Positions 44,546-56,916 of a stretch of DNA of 64,000 nucleotides are shown in pieces. The stretch spans positions 159,884,492 to 159,948,491 of the forward strand of contig OX638368.1 in the NCBI GenBank assembly GCA_951812925.1. Reading direction: 5' to 3'. Source of the DNA: Calliopum simillimum (taxonomy: Eukaryota > Arthropoda > Insecta > Diptera > Lauxaniidae). A program made the translations under genes and the position numbers. Every line of letters begins with the position of its first letter. Position 1 is the stretch's first letter. The notes below the pieces were generated by a model. That model ran no database searches and was not told where the DNA came from. It saw only the letters and a list, made by a program, of their open reading frames with translations.

Positions 44546-45092
44546 TATACCCCACACCCAGGGTATATTCACTTTGTCCTTCCGTTTGTAATGCAGAGAA
44601 GGAGGCGTGGCAGGTATAGAAAAGTATATATATTCTTGATCAGCGTCACCTCCAGAGTCGATATAGCTATGTCCGTCTGTCTGGCTGAGTGGCTGGCTGT
44701 GTGTTGAAATACTCTTTTTGGAAAAACTGAGCAAGATAATTCAGCGAAATTTGGCACACTACCTCCATTATCAAAGTTAGCTCGGGGGATTGAAAATAAG
44801 CATAATCGGTCAACGGACACGTCTACCGCCCATACAAAAAATATATTCAAAATGCAATTTTAGGAGTATTTTTCACGACAATGCAACCAAAATACACATA
44901 ATACGAATTGTAAGCGCTAGCTCTGAGAAAGAACTAAGCGAATTTGGACAAGAGGGCGTGGTACCTCCCATATAAGCAAAAGCTTCAAAACGCTATACAG
45001 AAAGAGTTTGTGTGAAATCGGGTAATGGGGCGTGGCACTTCCCATATAAGCAAAAATTTCATAATGCTATACTGAAAGAGTTTTTTGAGATA
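44546..45092 (+). mobile_element. DINE-1/mini-me-like Helentron, copy 4, opposite strand, 3'-truncated
   Basis: Starts TATACCCCACACCCAGGGTA on the plus strand, runs through the core (GTCCGTCTGTCTGGC) and two ~140-bp units, and stops matching at about 45092 without hairpin or CTAG. With copy 3 it makes an inverted pair of about 500-bp arms separated by 64 bp. Confidence 0.8.
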
Positions 45093-45211
45093 ATCCAACC
45101 AACAATCCAACAAACAACAAAAAAAAATTATTTATTATTTTTTTAGTTTTTTCCTATCAACAACAATGAAACTGATATTGGAGCATTCCGCGGTTGGTAC
45201 GGGACAAATCG

Positions 45212-45928
45212 TACACAGAAAAAAAAATATCGGTCAATCCAACCGATTTCAACGATAGAAATTGCACCAACCCGCAGTAAGGGTTAAATTGACTGTGCAG
45301 TCCAGTAAAATTACTGTAAAAATAGTACTGTACAGTTGCTGTTAAAATGTTTAGGTACTGTGAAAACAGTTAATTTAACATAGATTTTCGATAGAAATTG
45401 CACCAACCCGGAGTTTTTGTATTTTGACCGTAGAACTCTGTAAATTTACAGTTTACTCGGTTTAGAAACTATCAATCGCAGTTACAGTAAAAATAACCTT
45501 CTTAAAAGGTCAGCTAACAATATAAACTGTTCCAAACAGTTAAAACTGTTTTGGAACGGTTTAATAGTTAGCACCCCAGAAGGGCTGTAACTAGCCGTTT
45601 CCAAAAACTCGTAGAAATTGTAGCAAACAACTTCTACGGCGACACCATTTCAAATGGCAAAATATCAGTACAACTCTAGCAAACTTATGTTGATTTATTC
45701 TTAAACAATGTGAGAATTTTATGAACCTGTTAAAAACTCAATTCAAAATGTTATTCATATGAAAAAAAAAATTTATGGAATACAAAATGTACAGTTGAAT
45801 TCAACTGTAGAAAAGTAAAGCTGATTCTGAAATTTTGAATTTTTGTTTTTGTTTCCTATAGAAAATTTGAAAAACTATAGAATACAAAATTTATAGTTAT
45901 TTTTACCGTCAGTTTTTTTTTCTGTGTA
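45212..45928. mobile_element. 717-bp MITE with TACACAGAAAAAAAA termini
   Basis: Tips TACACAGAAAAAAAAA and TTTTTTTTTCTGTGTA. Outer TA on each side could be a TA target duplication, as in Tc1/mariner-type MITEs. Two direct copies of GATAGAAATTGCACCAACCC (45254 and 45400) and many ACAGTTA/TAACTGT words lie inside. It interrupts the sequence immediately after a TACGGGAC motif. Confidence 0.68.
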
Positions 45929-46513
45929 GGGAGTATTTAATAAGAAAAGAAGTTCGTTTGTACGGGACAGCCCAAATCTACCATACTTTCCATTTTTTGG
46001 CTTTGTAGCAAGTTTTTAGGTAAATTAATAAGATTTAAAAATTAGCAAAACTATTTTTGAATAGACTAAGGGTCATGGTATAGTAAAACAATAGAAGTTT
46101 GAAAAAATATTTATTTAAATGGGAGTTATTAAATAAAAATTAAATTGTTTGTACGGGACATTTTCGTTTGTACGGGACTCGTACGAAATACATGTGTATT
46201 TAATTAGTTTTAAATCATTTTTTTAAATGAAACCATAACACTATGATTATCCCAAGCGTGTTTCTTGCATGTTACTTGATGGCCATTAACTGAAATTTAA
46301 TGAACTTATGATATTCCTGGGATATGCTCATGGCTTAACATTTTTAATTTTTTAAGCTACTTATTTCTGATTCAGAGATGAAAAAATTCTCGTAGAGGGT
46401 ACTAAAGTGGCTGCTAGTGTCGCGAAATTTTTTGCGTTTTTGATTACGGCACCTTCTCTTCGACTTCGACCTTTTTGACTTACAAGTCGTTTCACATTAC
46501 CCCAGACTCCGTG

Positions 46514-46893
46514 AATCACGGCCTTTGGGATGTGTCCATAAGTTACATAGATGCTGTTTAAGCATTACGTAAGCAGATTTTCAATGATATAAGCAAAAAT
46601 TAACAAATCGTGAACACGAACCTCTCTCTTATGATTAGACGTAAGCAGTCTTTCAAATACGAACAAGAATTCAGGAACTAAATTATTTTTATAATTAAAG
46701 CAATAGCGGTCATACGGAAATTGAAAAAATCCTTGACACTTCAATTTTAAGGGCTTAAGTTAGACTTTAATTTAAAAATTTTGTTGTCTTACGTAAGAAT
46801 TTTATCGACCTCTCCTCCTATATAAGCAACAATAAGCAAATCTTGAACCACTCCCCACCTAAACATGCTTACGTTATACTTGAACGGCCCTAT
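46514..46893. repeat. Degenerate MITE-like repeat with TTACGTAA words
   Basis: Left GGCC...GTCCATAAGTTAC and right CTTACGTTATACTTGAACGGCC look like decayed inverted ends. CTTACGTAAG (46791) and ATTACGTAAGC (46563) are internal. Two direct copies of TATAAGCAA..AACAAATCGTGAAC / TATAAGCAA..AGCAAATCTTGAAC lie at about 46586 and 46822. Family uncertain. Confidence 0.4.
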
Positions 46894-47211
46894 ATGAACA
46901 CCATTTAATTTTTATATAACAGTTTTGCTCATATCTCATAAAATGGTCACAATTTCTTAAGTGCATATACATAATAAAGCCCCTGAAAAGCAGTAACCAA
47001 CGGTGACCGTACCCATGTATATAATTTTTAAAGAGTTTTCTCAACAATATTAGAAAAAAATTAATGGAAATCTTAATAAAATATATATTGTGTTTGTACG
47101 GGACAAGTAATAAGATAATAATTATTATACTTTAGGCAAAATAAAATCCGAAAATTACTGCACTTTTTAAGAGTACCCAAGTAACTAGCTTTAAATAAAA
47201 TGTTAATAAAA

Positions 47212-48016
47212 CTAGTAAGGGTGTAAATTTTGGCCTGGCCAAAAAATAAATACCCTACACTGCAGTATTTTGAAAATTTTGCTTATATGAGAGGTGCCAC
47301 GCCCTCTTGTCCGAGTACACCCAGTTTTTGTTCAGAGCTTGCATTTATAGTTTTTAGTGTCAGAGTGAAATTTAGTTGGATTATCTCAAAAAACTTTTTC
47401 AGTATAGCATTTTGAAACTTTTGCTTATATGGGAGGTGCCACGCCCCCTTGTACGATTTCAACCAATTTTTGCTGAGAGCTTTCATTTATAATTCTTAGT
47501 GTCTGAGTCGAAGTTGGTTCGAATATCTCAAAAAACGTTTTCAGTATAGCGTTTTGAAGCTTTTGCTTGTATGGGAGGTGCCACGCTCTCTTGTCCGAAT
47601 TCGCTCAGTTTTTTATCAGAGCTTGCGCTTACAATTTGTAGTACTTATGTGTATTGTGATTGCATTGTCGTGAAAAATACTCCTAAAATTGCATTTTGAA
47701 TATAATTTTTGTATGGGCGGTAGGCGTGTCTATTGACCGATTTTGCTCATTTTCAATCCCCTGAGCTAACTTTGACGACGGAGGCAGTGTTCCAAATTTT
47801 ATTGAATTATCTTGCTCAGTTTTCCCAAAAAGTGTATTTCAACACACAGCCAGCCACCCAGCCAGCCACCCAGCCAGCCAGACAGACGGACATGGCCATA
47901 TCGACTCAGGAGGTGACGCTGATCAAGAATATATATACTTTTCTATATCTGCCACGCCTCCTTCTCTGCGTTACAAACGGAAGGACAAAGTGAATATACC
48001 CTGGGTGTAGGGTATA
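47212..48016 (-). mobile_element. DINE-1/mini-me-like non-autonomous Helentron, copy 5
   Basis: Full-length: CTAG at 47212, hairpin near 47230-47244 (TTTGGCCTGGCCAAA), three ~140-bp units, mini-me-like core with CCAG/CCAC microsatellite at 47850-47885, and the TATACCCT..AGGGTATA palindrome ending 48016. Inserted between A-runs with no target duplication. Confidence 0.85.
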
Positions 48017-48487
48017 ATTAAACCGTTATGTGTGTAGACAGAAAATTAATTACATCGATTTGTGCGTTTGTACGTGGCACCCATAACTGTTTTGTTTGTC
48101 GCGGTATAATGCAGATGTTTGCAAGAACACTTTTTTGCAAATACTATTTATCAATACACTAGTCTATAACATTAAACGACAGATATAATTTGTAACGTAA
48201 CTCATCATGGTTTAATAGAAAAACAATGATGAATATGATCAAAAATATACGAAGTAAAAAAAAAAACTTTGGCACTTTCTTAAACTGTAAGAAACTGAGC
48301 CTAATACCAAGATTTTAGTAAGAAATCAATTTGGATAGTTAAGTTTAATCCTACTAGAATATATTCGATCAATTAAAACATATGAAAAATACATCTGATA
48401 CATCTGCTAAAAAATACCATTTTCACTGGAATGCTCCTATTATGCATTTTCTTTTTTAATTTTTAATTTTTGCTTTAAATAAATATT

Positions 48488-48575
48488 TTTTTGTATGGTA
48501 TTGGGGAGATTTGAACCTGGAACCTGTCGTGTGATAGATGCGGACTTTAACGAACTCAGCCACTGCCATCATTAT
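48488..48575 (-). repeat. tRNA-like SINE head
   Basis: On the minus strand GGCAGTGGCTGAGTTCGTTA contains an A-box-like TGGCTGAGTTCG, then ATCTATCACACGAC and the B-box GGTTCAAATC with 34-nt spacing typical of tRNA-derived SINEs, followed by A/T-rich sequence. The acceptor stem does not pair, so it is not a working tRNA gene. Confidence 0.5.
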
Positions 48576-48599
48576 TGTGAGGTTGACTATTTGTTTTGA

Positions 48600-48860
48600 A
48601 ATTAGCTTTTACTACGTTGGTGAGTGTTTTGACTACTTTTTGTAGCTGATTTGTATTTTACTACGTTTCGTGGTGTTTTGACCACGTTTCGTAGCTGATT
48701 TGGATTTAATAACACTTGGCATTCAGCGTTGCTAAATAAGTTTGAACCACGTTTGTGATTAATTTAGCAACACACCATACAAATATAATTTTGGAGCGTT
48801 GTTAAATCCAAATCAGCAACGAAACGTAATTAAAAAACTCACAAAAGTGGTACAATATTA
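48600..48860. repeat. Small foldback with ACGTTTCGTAGCTGATTTGG arms
   Basis: CGTTTCGTAGCTGATTTGGA (about 48680-48700) is inverted at 48808-48832. The left side is itself a direct repeat of about 48 bp (TTTTACTACGT..TAGCTGATTTG). Confidence 0.6.
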
Positions 48861-48899
48861 TTTAACAACGCAATTTATGCTTTTTTCTTCGCTCTGTGT

Positions 48900-50810
48900 A
48901 GCTGCGAGGCTTTTTTAAGGTATATCAGTATTTCTCCATATAGTACGGTCATTGATGACTATTTCAAATGGTTTGCCTCTTTTGTCCATCTTAAAGAACT
49001 TAACAAAACACGGTGAGGCCAAGAATAAACTCAGTATTTTTAGATTTCTGATGAATTGTCTACTTTAAATTGGCGTGTGTGATGTAGCCTTAGGGTCGTA
49101 AGAGATTAGAGTGCTCTCAATTCATTGACTAAGCATAATCTATCAAAGCTCCGAGATCTTTTGAATAACTCGAGAAACTCTCTGAAACAGTACTTTGAAT
49201 AAAAAAATATAAAGTTTTGACTCATTTCAAACGATGTGATTGCTATCAATATTAAAATCTAAAATAAGTTTAATACGATAGGATGATGTATTTGCACGGC
49301 AATAATATTCTTTTCAAATGTTCAACAAATATTTACAAACACAAACCACACTTTAAAAATACTCAAGGAGATGTCACTTTTTTTTAAATTACTCATTCTG
49401 TTATATTAAATGTTTCATTTACAGCGTATTGGGACTTTTTACAAAGGCTTGTTTTTTCATATGATATTTATAGTCTGCTGATATATTCAAAGCATACGTA
49501 TACCTTACTGCTAGCATGGGAACTATAAACAAAAAACGATTTTTAAATAAACAAAACTTGTTATAATTCTAAAAGTCTTTTAATTGTCCAACTTTTTGGC
49601 TATTCGCTTCAGATGTACGATATTTATGATGTGTCAATATTGGCACCTAATTAACCAAGTCCAAGAAGTGCACATGAGCTTATCTCTAAGTATTTTTAAC
49701 ACTCTCATTACTCGTAATGTTTGGTTTCCATTGGTTCGTTCTTGAACATTAAATGTTGCACAAATGTTATTTCACACTTAAATAGTTCATATGTAGCAAA
49801 ACATTAAAATTAAAAACAAAAGATAAAAAATTAAAAACAAATGTTTTCAGTAAATAGCGAAACATTTTAAAATGTTTACATTGCATTTACCTGTAAAGGT
49901 CGCAGAAAAAACATGCGTTGTAAACTTATCTATGGATAATTAAATCATAAAAAATATATATTTTTTTAATAATTTCATATGTCTTTGAATACAACGTTGC
50001 CATTTCTGATGAAACTTTGTGCAAAAACATATGCAAGAACCCTGGAAATTAACTACTTTGAAGAACGTGTAAGGTGGTAATTATATATCTTATGTATCCA
50101 TACGTGTTTGACTTAAGCAACCTTGACACTCTGCAGTTAATTACATATTTGGCGGTTTTCTGGGATAACCGCAGAGAGTGTCATTTGCAACATCATTCCC
50201 AAGACTATCAACTGCAGTAGCAGCCGCATCAGCATCAGCATTGATGATAAGCATCATTTTTAACGTTTGCATGATGCCACATGAATCACCCACTGTCTTC
50301 TCTTGCTTAGTTGCTGCCGTGTAGTATCCAAGTATGCAAGGTTCTCGGGGTTAATCGAGTTCGTAAAACCAGAATGCATTTAATTTATGATTTTTTTTGT
50401 TGCATACACAGAAAAAATACCTAGAGACCGATCTCTACTAGGTCGACAATATGAGATCAGAAAATTTTCAAATCCGACTTATTTTTTATTTTTTAATTTC
50501 AAGACTTAACAAAAATCGTAATTTGTTGAGAAACATTGTAAACATCGATAATTTTGGAAAATCAGCAAAAAGTATTAAAGTTATAGAAACAAGACGTTAA
50601 GTAACGAAAAGCAAGGAAATATTCTTCAACGTTTAAAAAAAAAATCGAAAGTATCAAATGGTCACAAATAACATTTACATTTAAATTTTAAAATTTTTAA
50701 TTTAGTCGGATAGTTAAAAATAATCCAAAAAAGGTCAAAAATATTCGAAAATTATTAAAAATTTCGATGAAAACGTAAATTTTCAAAAGAAACGATTTGC
50801 CAAAATCGGC
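48900..50810. other. Gene-free stretch
   Basis: A less AT-rich patch with (CAG/CAT)-like words is at 50200-50340. A lone TACACAGAAAAAAT at about 50405 resembles one tip of the 45.2-kb MITE family. No gene recognised. Confidence 0.4.
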
Positions 50811-50819
50811 TCATTAAGT

Positions 50820-51560
50820 TAGTTACCCCAGTGCCACGGCCCTTTGACGTAATTAAATATTCAACGAAAGTTCTTCGTAACTGCCACTTTCGCATTAGAC
50901 TGTTTTAAATTTGTATGGAAAAAATTTAAGCTGCTCGGAATTTTGTTCCCAAGGCACCAAAAGTTTTTCTTTGATACAAATAATCATCATGGAAAATTTG
51001 GTCTATTTCAAAGAACATCTGAAGGATCCCAAACCATATTAAATACCGAAAAGTGGCTTAAGTAAGAGAACATTTTTTTGTTCTTAAATTTAAACAGTTC
51101 ATTTTTATAAACTGAGTTTGAGCCTCTAAATTCAAATCTGTTATTCATTTCTAAATAATTTATGTAGTTTTGAAGATATTGGCCAATTTATTTCGTATCT
51201 TAATTTTTCACCTCGAATGGACAATATTTTCAAGACTTCAGAACTGATGAAGAAATAAATAACAGGTTCGACTTTAGCCGCTTAAAATCCATATAAAAAA
51301 ATTGAACAGTTTTAATTTAAAACCAAAAAATATTCCACATTTAGGAGCACTTTTCGGTTTTTAATATTGTTTGAGATCCATCAAATGTTATTTGAATGGA
51401 ACCAAATTTGGAACCAAACATGGTATTTATATATGTCAAAAAAATAAACTTTTGGTGCCCTGGGAAAAAATTCCGAGCATTTTTTATTTTTTAAACCACC
51501 CTTTAGTTCAACATATTTTATTTGAAAGATACCACGACCCACTGCTATTAAGCTTGTAAA
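50820..51560. mobile_element. ~740-bp foldback element
   Basis: Left arm words GCTCGGAATTTTGTTCCCA, GGCACCAAAAGTTT and ATTAAATACCGAAAAGTG are inverted on the right. Pairing continues inward (TTAAACAGTTC, AATCTGTTATTCATTTC) to an axis near 51190. No coding capacity. Confidence 0.78.
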
Positions 51561-51959
51561 ATATATTGACGTGTATTATATTGAAATTCATTTTGGGAGG
51601 TAAAGTTTATCAAGGTTTCATAAAAATCGATTAATTTTTTTTTTGAGCTACATTGATTTTCCATTTGCTAAAAACCGGACTTGGCATTTCTTGATTATCG
51701 CCCACTTTCCATCCAGAATATGACAGTGATGACTGGAACACGCCTACTAAATTTTATTTAAATACCGAACACCTACATACGAAAGGATTATTTTTTTAAA
51801 CTGCGCTCCAACTTAAATAAGTTGAGGGGCTTAGCTTCAAAGAATTTGGACATAGGTAGTTAAGCTACATATGTTTGTAAAAGTTGACTGACTAATGTTT
51901 TATAGAATAGAATGACTATGATTATAGAATCAAGAGGTTCCTGGGACAACCGAACTACA

Positions 51960-52620
51960 GACTAATCGAATACTATTAATATCTACATGAACGGCTCAAA
52001 AGAAAAAGTAGGGTGCAAGACTTAAGTTTAAACAATCACCTGATTGTGGCATCTTCCAAGCTGAGTTGGAGGTGATAAGTATGGTGATGGAACATGTAAT
52101 GGCAAGCGTTGACGTCGGACGCATACATTTTTATGTTGATAGTCATGCTATTCACAAGTCCCTCAAAAGCTAAACATACAAATACAAGACAGTCCTTCGT
52201 TGTTACAATCTACAATCAAGACCTCAGCAGTAAGGCTGAAACGTGTCTCAACTGGGTACCTGGTCATTACGGAATGAAATTGAAGATAATCACGGAAAAG
52301 CGGGCGTCCTTCACGAAAGGGAACCGTTAAGCGTATCACTTCCTATACAGCACTTTAATGTAAATACAACTCTGACTGCCTTCTCTCTTTATTTCGTAAA
52401 ACATGCGGAACTATTAAAGGAGCCATCAATGGTCACTGTCTTATCGGTTACCTTGCTCACAGAATAGGTGTCTTGGCTAACAACAGATACAGCTGGTGTG
52501 ATGACGACTCTTGGACAAATGTTTTTTAATAATCTTGTAGAACTTTCTGAGATTGGTCTTAGATAACTCAAAGATTTTGCAATGGCTTCTTAAGCCTTTA
52601 TTCTCAAGCCTGATGAGATA
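51960..52620 (+). pseudogene. Decayed RNase H and C-terminal region of an I/LOA-type LINE
   Basis: In shifting frames the plus strand reads YMNGSK (the usual catalytic Asp of the TDGSK motif is Asn), PDCGIFQAELEVISMV (catalytic Glu), FYVDSHAIHKSLKS (catalytic Asp), LNWVPGHYGMK (His), then GAINGHCLIGYLAHRIGV and NNLVELSEIGL. This is the order of an RNase H domain plus the C-terminal region of LINE polyproteins. It has several frameshifts and stops and is dead. Confidence 0.78.
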
Positions 52621-52649
52621 GGATTGGAACTATTATAAAGAAATGTTAT

Positions 52650-54480
52650 GCAAAACGTGGACACAAAAATGGCACTCTGAATCTCAGAAGCAGTTCGATT
52701 TCTGTTTCGTGAATGAGAAAAGTTGCTGCGCAGCTCTATTGGAGATTTCTTAAGCTATAAAATTGGGAAATGGTTTAGGTATTTATTTTTCTTATTTCAG
52801 TTCAAAAAGAAACGAGTCAATCATAGTTCAAACATAACATTGAATGTTATTTTGGCCCTTTCTGGCTGTGCGCTTGATTAGACTGAACCTTATACCACAT
52901 AGCGTGTTTTTGTATTGGACGATAGTACAATAGGTAGTTGTTTAATATTCATGTTCTTTTTTTTCTGTGATAAAATAAGTATTGGATCTTTTTCATTCTT
53001 CCTCAGACATGCTTATCTAGAGTAAAAATTTCAAAATTTGGCCCACGAATGAAAGTGGTGTAAAATTAAAATAAAAAATATCACTGTGACTCAGTGATAG
53101 CTTAGACGGAGGTAGGGAACTTTAACGCATAATTCCACGCTCACAAAATGTGACTCATGTGGGTCGAAACAACTCATGGTTAGCAATCTAGGGTTAAAGA
53201 TCCATTTTATAATTCTTACATACTTAAATACATATAATGCAAGCCATTTGTAAGCTATTAGTTTATTCTTAAACTAAGTTATGAAAACAAATCTATGACT
53301 TTTAAGCATAAGCTAAATTAACCCATTCACAGAACCACCGCTTAAGTTTCGAACTTACAAGATCGACTAGACTTTGGCAGTTGATTTACAAAGAACTTCT
53401 CAACCCAACATTTCTTGGGAAGACTCGTAGGTAGTGATTACAGCATTATAAATCATCTTTATTTGTTACAGTGCAGCATCAAACAACTTAAACAATTATA
53501 AAAAACGCTAAAAAAAAGATAAAAATCAATTTTCACAAATACATACATACATACATAAGTACTCATAAATTCTTTTTTCAGGCACTAGTGGTTTTTATTC
53601 TTGACCTTCTATTTTGAATAAAAAAAAAAGTAATTTCATAGCATATGATTTTCTTCAACAAGTAGCAATTATTCATAAATCTAAAAAAAAAAACAGAAAT
53701 TAATTTTTATATGGTTTTTTAGCACCACTTATTAAATATATCTTTTTTCAAAAATCTATCAAGTTTAAAAACTTTATGGTATTTTGCAGCAAAACATACG
53801 ATTCTTAACCACATCATTAACTTTTGCTTTCGTTCTCTATATGCATAGATACGTATGTATGTATGTACGTAACAAACAGGTTGGTATATTAGCATCATTG
53901 GCTTTGTTGTATCTCATTTATTCAATAACTTTTGCATTCTAAATTTTCTTTATTCAAATTGTTAACTAAATATTCGTATGTGATCCGGTTATCACTTCAA
54001 CTTCCTTGATCGAACTAACCATTTCAAAAAACAAAAAAAAAATATTTTTTCTAAAATAAAAAATGACTCACAATAATTGTACATCACAGACGTCACAGTA
54101 TTATGAAATAAAAGTCCAATGATTTCTAAATTGACGTAGGACTTGTACGTCATGAACTATTTTTAGTACAGTTGCATCGAACCTTTGAGAAATAAATTAA
54201 GAATTAGTTTTAGCATAAAGATTCTTCGGTCACACCTAACAATTCAAAATCTTAATCTTAAGGCCATTCTTCTATTTTACAAAAATTATATAATATTATT
54301 TTTCAAATGTGTTATTCCTAATCATATTCTATTCTATTCTATTCTATTCTATTCTATTCTATTCTGTCACATTTTGTTGTTTTAGTTATTTTATACTCAT
54401 GTAAACACTATACATATGAATAAGTATATATCCGAACGAACCTTTAACTTAGAATCGATAGTGTGCTTTTTTAGTTCTTA
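52650..54480. other. Gene-free stretch with short microsatellites
   Basis: (ACAT)4 is near 53538, (TATG)n near 53848, and (ATTCT)8 at 54326-54365. No gene recognised. Confidence 0.5.
54326..54365. repeat. (ATTCT)8 microsatellite
   Basis: Eight perfect pentanucleotide units. Confidence 0.95.
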
Positions 54481-54714
54481 TCCCTTTATTAAATCAACTC
54501 ATTCATGTGAAGTTGGCATCGGAATTTTCGAAAAACGCAAATTTTTTAGAGTCCGTTAAGAATAGTTCTGGAGTTCTTTCACTAAATTCAAAATACTCAT
54601 TACAGCGAAATTGGACCAATAATCGGAGGTATGCTTACATCTTTTAGCACAAGAGATAAGTTCTGAATATCTTTATATTTTTTTTTTTTTTTTTTTTTAA
54701 ACAGAGTTTTGATG

Positions 54715-55010
54715 AGAGTAACGGATAGCGCTCAAAGAGTTTAACAGAAAATCGTTATTCCAATTTTCTGAATTATTCGTAGTTTTCATGTTATTTGCTC
54801 TGCTAAGAGTTTTGAGACGAGTTCTGAACAGCGCTCTAAGAGTTATAAAGAAAATCATTGTAACTTTTTCCAAACTATTCGTACATTTTAATCGAAAAAA
54901 CAGAGAAAAAAATGTATCTAAGAGGAGTTCGGATTAAAGTTCTCTGAATAACGCTCGAAGAGTTCTAAAAGAAATCCTAGTTACTTTTTTCCGAAATACA
55001 TATTCCTTTT
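54715..55010. repeat. ~110-bp degenerate tandem units (GCGCTCNAAGAGTT)
   Basis: GCGCTCAAAGAGTT, GCGCTCTAAGAGTT and ACGCTCGAAGAGTT at about 54729, 54831 and 54951, each followed by GAAAATC-type and TATTCGTA-type words. Confidence 0.6.
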
Positions 55011-55619
55011 AACCATTGCGGAACTTCTTTTTTCCTTTTGACTTAAAAAATCGTTACTGTCCATTTTCTTACTATCAAGAGCCATTTCAACCATAATTAA
55101 AAATAATTTTTAAAAATTTTTGTTTCAAAAGTTGTTTTTGGGAGTTATGCCATATGGCATGAAATGTACTGAATGGTAATAAAAGTATCAGAATTTACAA
55201 TAAAATTTTTAATATAATTTCAATGATTTTGTGCTTAAATATCATACCAACACATATTATATTAAAGATTTTCTAATAAAAAAAGTGTTATGCAATATTA
55301 TAAGTAGGTCGAGGCCGAATAAGAAATCCCCTACACCTTATCTTAGAAGAGCAAACAATTTGGATTTTTTTGATTATTTTGAGCTTGGAGCGCTCTATGG
55401 TTTCTATATTCATTGCATATTAAGCGGACTTTAAAAGAGTTTTTTTTCAAATTATGGGTGTGCAACTTCATTCCGATCCAATAAATTATCGTTTGCATCT
55501 AAATTTTCCCCCAAATAAATCAGTATAAGCAACCAAACTAATTATTATTATTTGAAAGGCTATGAAATTCACCACGAGCTGAAAAATATTTTGTACATCT
55601 TCTTTGTCAATCAGAATAG

Positions 55620-55830
55620 CTCTGGACTGAGTATAGGTCTCGTCACTTCCGTGGAGTTAGAAACCCTGAACCTGGGTACATAATTCTGCGTCTCATCACT
55701 GCAGGGTAAGTACAAAGCATATGCTCCGCTTCTTCCAAGTCCTCTTGACATCGTTGTTTACCGGGCCCAGCTTTTTGGGTAGTGCTTAAATAAGTACCTA
55801 TATAGTGTCCTGGCATTAAAAGTATTCCTT
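55620..55830 (-). pseudogene. LINE polyprotein C-terminal zinc-knuckle-like fragment
   Basis: The minus strand reads PGHYIGTYLSTTQKAG, then CQEDLEEAEHMLCTYPAVMR and RRIMYPG. This fits the C-terminal pattern C-x-E-x-x-E-x-x-E-H-x-L-C-x-C-P-A found after RNase H in I/LOA-type LINEs. One expected Cys is Tyr. About 60 codons. Confidence 0.65.
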
Positions 55831-56469
55831 AAAACGAGTAACAGCATCGAAAACCTTGGAAACTCGTAAAACTGTCAAAGTTCGTATTGATTTTGACAAC
55901 TATTGTGGGAATCTCAAGGCTTTGACACGTCTTCAGGGATGCCTTCATCATTTCAGTGTAGATTTTTGTATTTTTTCTGCTGATGTTTAAAATTGCTTAC
56001 ACCATAGATAAGTCTTTTCGTCTGCTGCAGGCACGAACTTTTCTTGGGCTCCTCACTTGTTGATAAGGCTATTTTTCTCTTATTTCCGAATTAAGTTATT
56101 TTTGAAGGTGTTTTTCACTTCGAAGAAGGGTTCTGGAAGTGTATTATGTCCTCCTCATGGTCGAAGTAAAGTAAGGTTATGGTGGCAGCAATAATGCCAC
56201 ATATATTCAGCAAGGGTTCACAGTGATACCACAAACTCTCTTATTAAAGTCTGTTCATTAGATCTGGTCTTTTCAATTGGGTGTTTGTCCAAACTAAAGG
56301 ATCCTGTCAGTACAGCAAATCTTTTAATGTCACTTATGTGAATTTTTGCTCCTTTAAGAAACTGAAAAACGGCTGACCAATGCATTTTAGTCTAGTTCTT
56401 GCCAAAATGGGGCAGGGCCTGCGTTTTCTTTGCCTCGTGTCTGGGTTTCCAGATTAGAGTCATCTAATT

Positions 56470-56650
56470 TCTCCTGGATAAGGCTTGGAGAAATTCAAAT
56501 CACTTTCAGACAGGCCTTGAATAATTTTAAAACATTATTTAGGACTTCAAAGTCGCTTGACTGTGCGAGGGAATGCATTTGTATGTCGGTACCGGAAGTG
56601 CGCGTACATAGACGATTTCTATCGCATAACTCTACAGCGAGGACCTCTGC
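56470..56650 (+). pseudogene. Possible RNase H fragment of a LINE
   Basis: The plus strand reads RQALNNFKTLFRTSKSLDCA, then RECICMSV, similar to the SxQALxAL..S..V..C segment of LINE RNase H domains. It lacks catalytic residues and is isolated, so support is weak. Confidence 0.3.
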
Positions 56651-56916
56651 TTGAAAAATGGAAGTTATTTAGTTATCTCTTCAAAAATTGTTATTATTTG
56701 AATTAGACAACAAATTTATGAATAAAAAAACCTTCCAACCAATGCAGTTCTTCCCAACCAAATAAAATATTTTAGCAGCTTTGGATAAAATCTATACCAT
56801 ATGGCATAACGCGGAATAAAGAAAATCGTACAGCATTATTGAACCATATACGAGGTCTAAATTTTTTTTACACTTATTAAACCAATATTCAGCTTCTTAA
56901 CGACATACATAAAATT

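Noticed and set aside
48488..48575. Functional tRNA gene
   Set aside because: A and B boxes are visible but the acceptor and anticodon stems do not pair convincingly.
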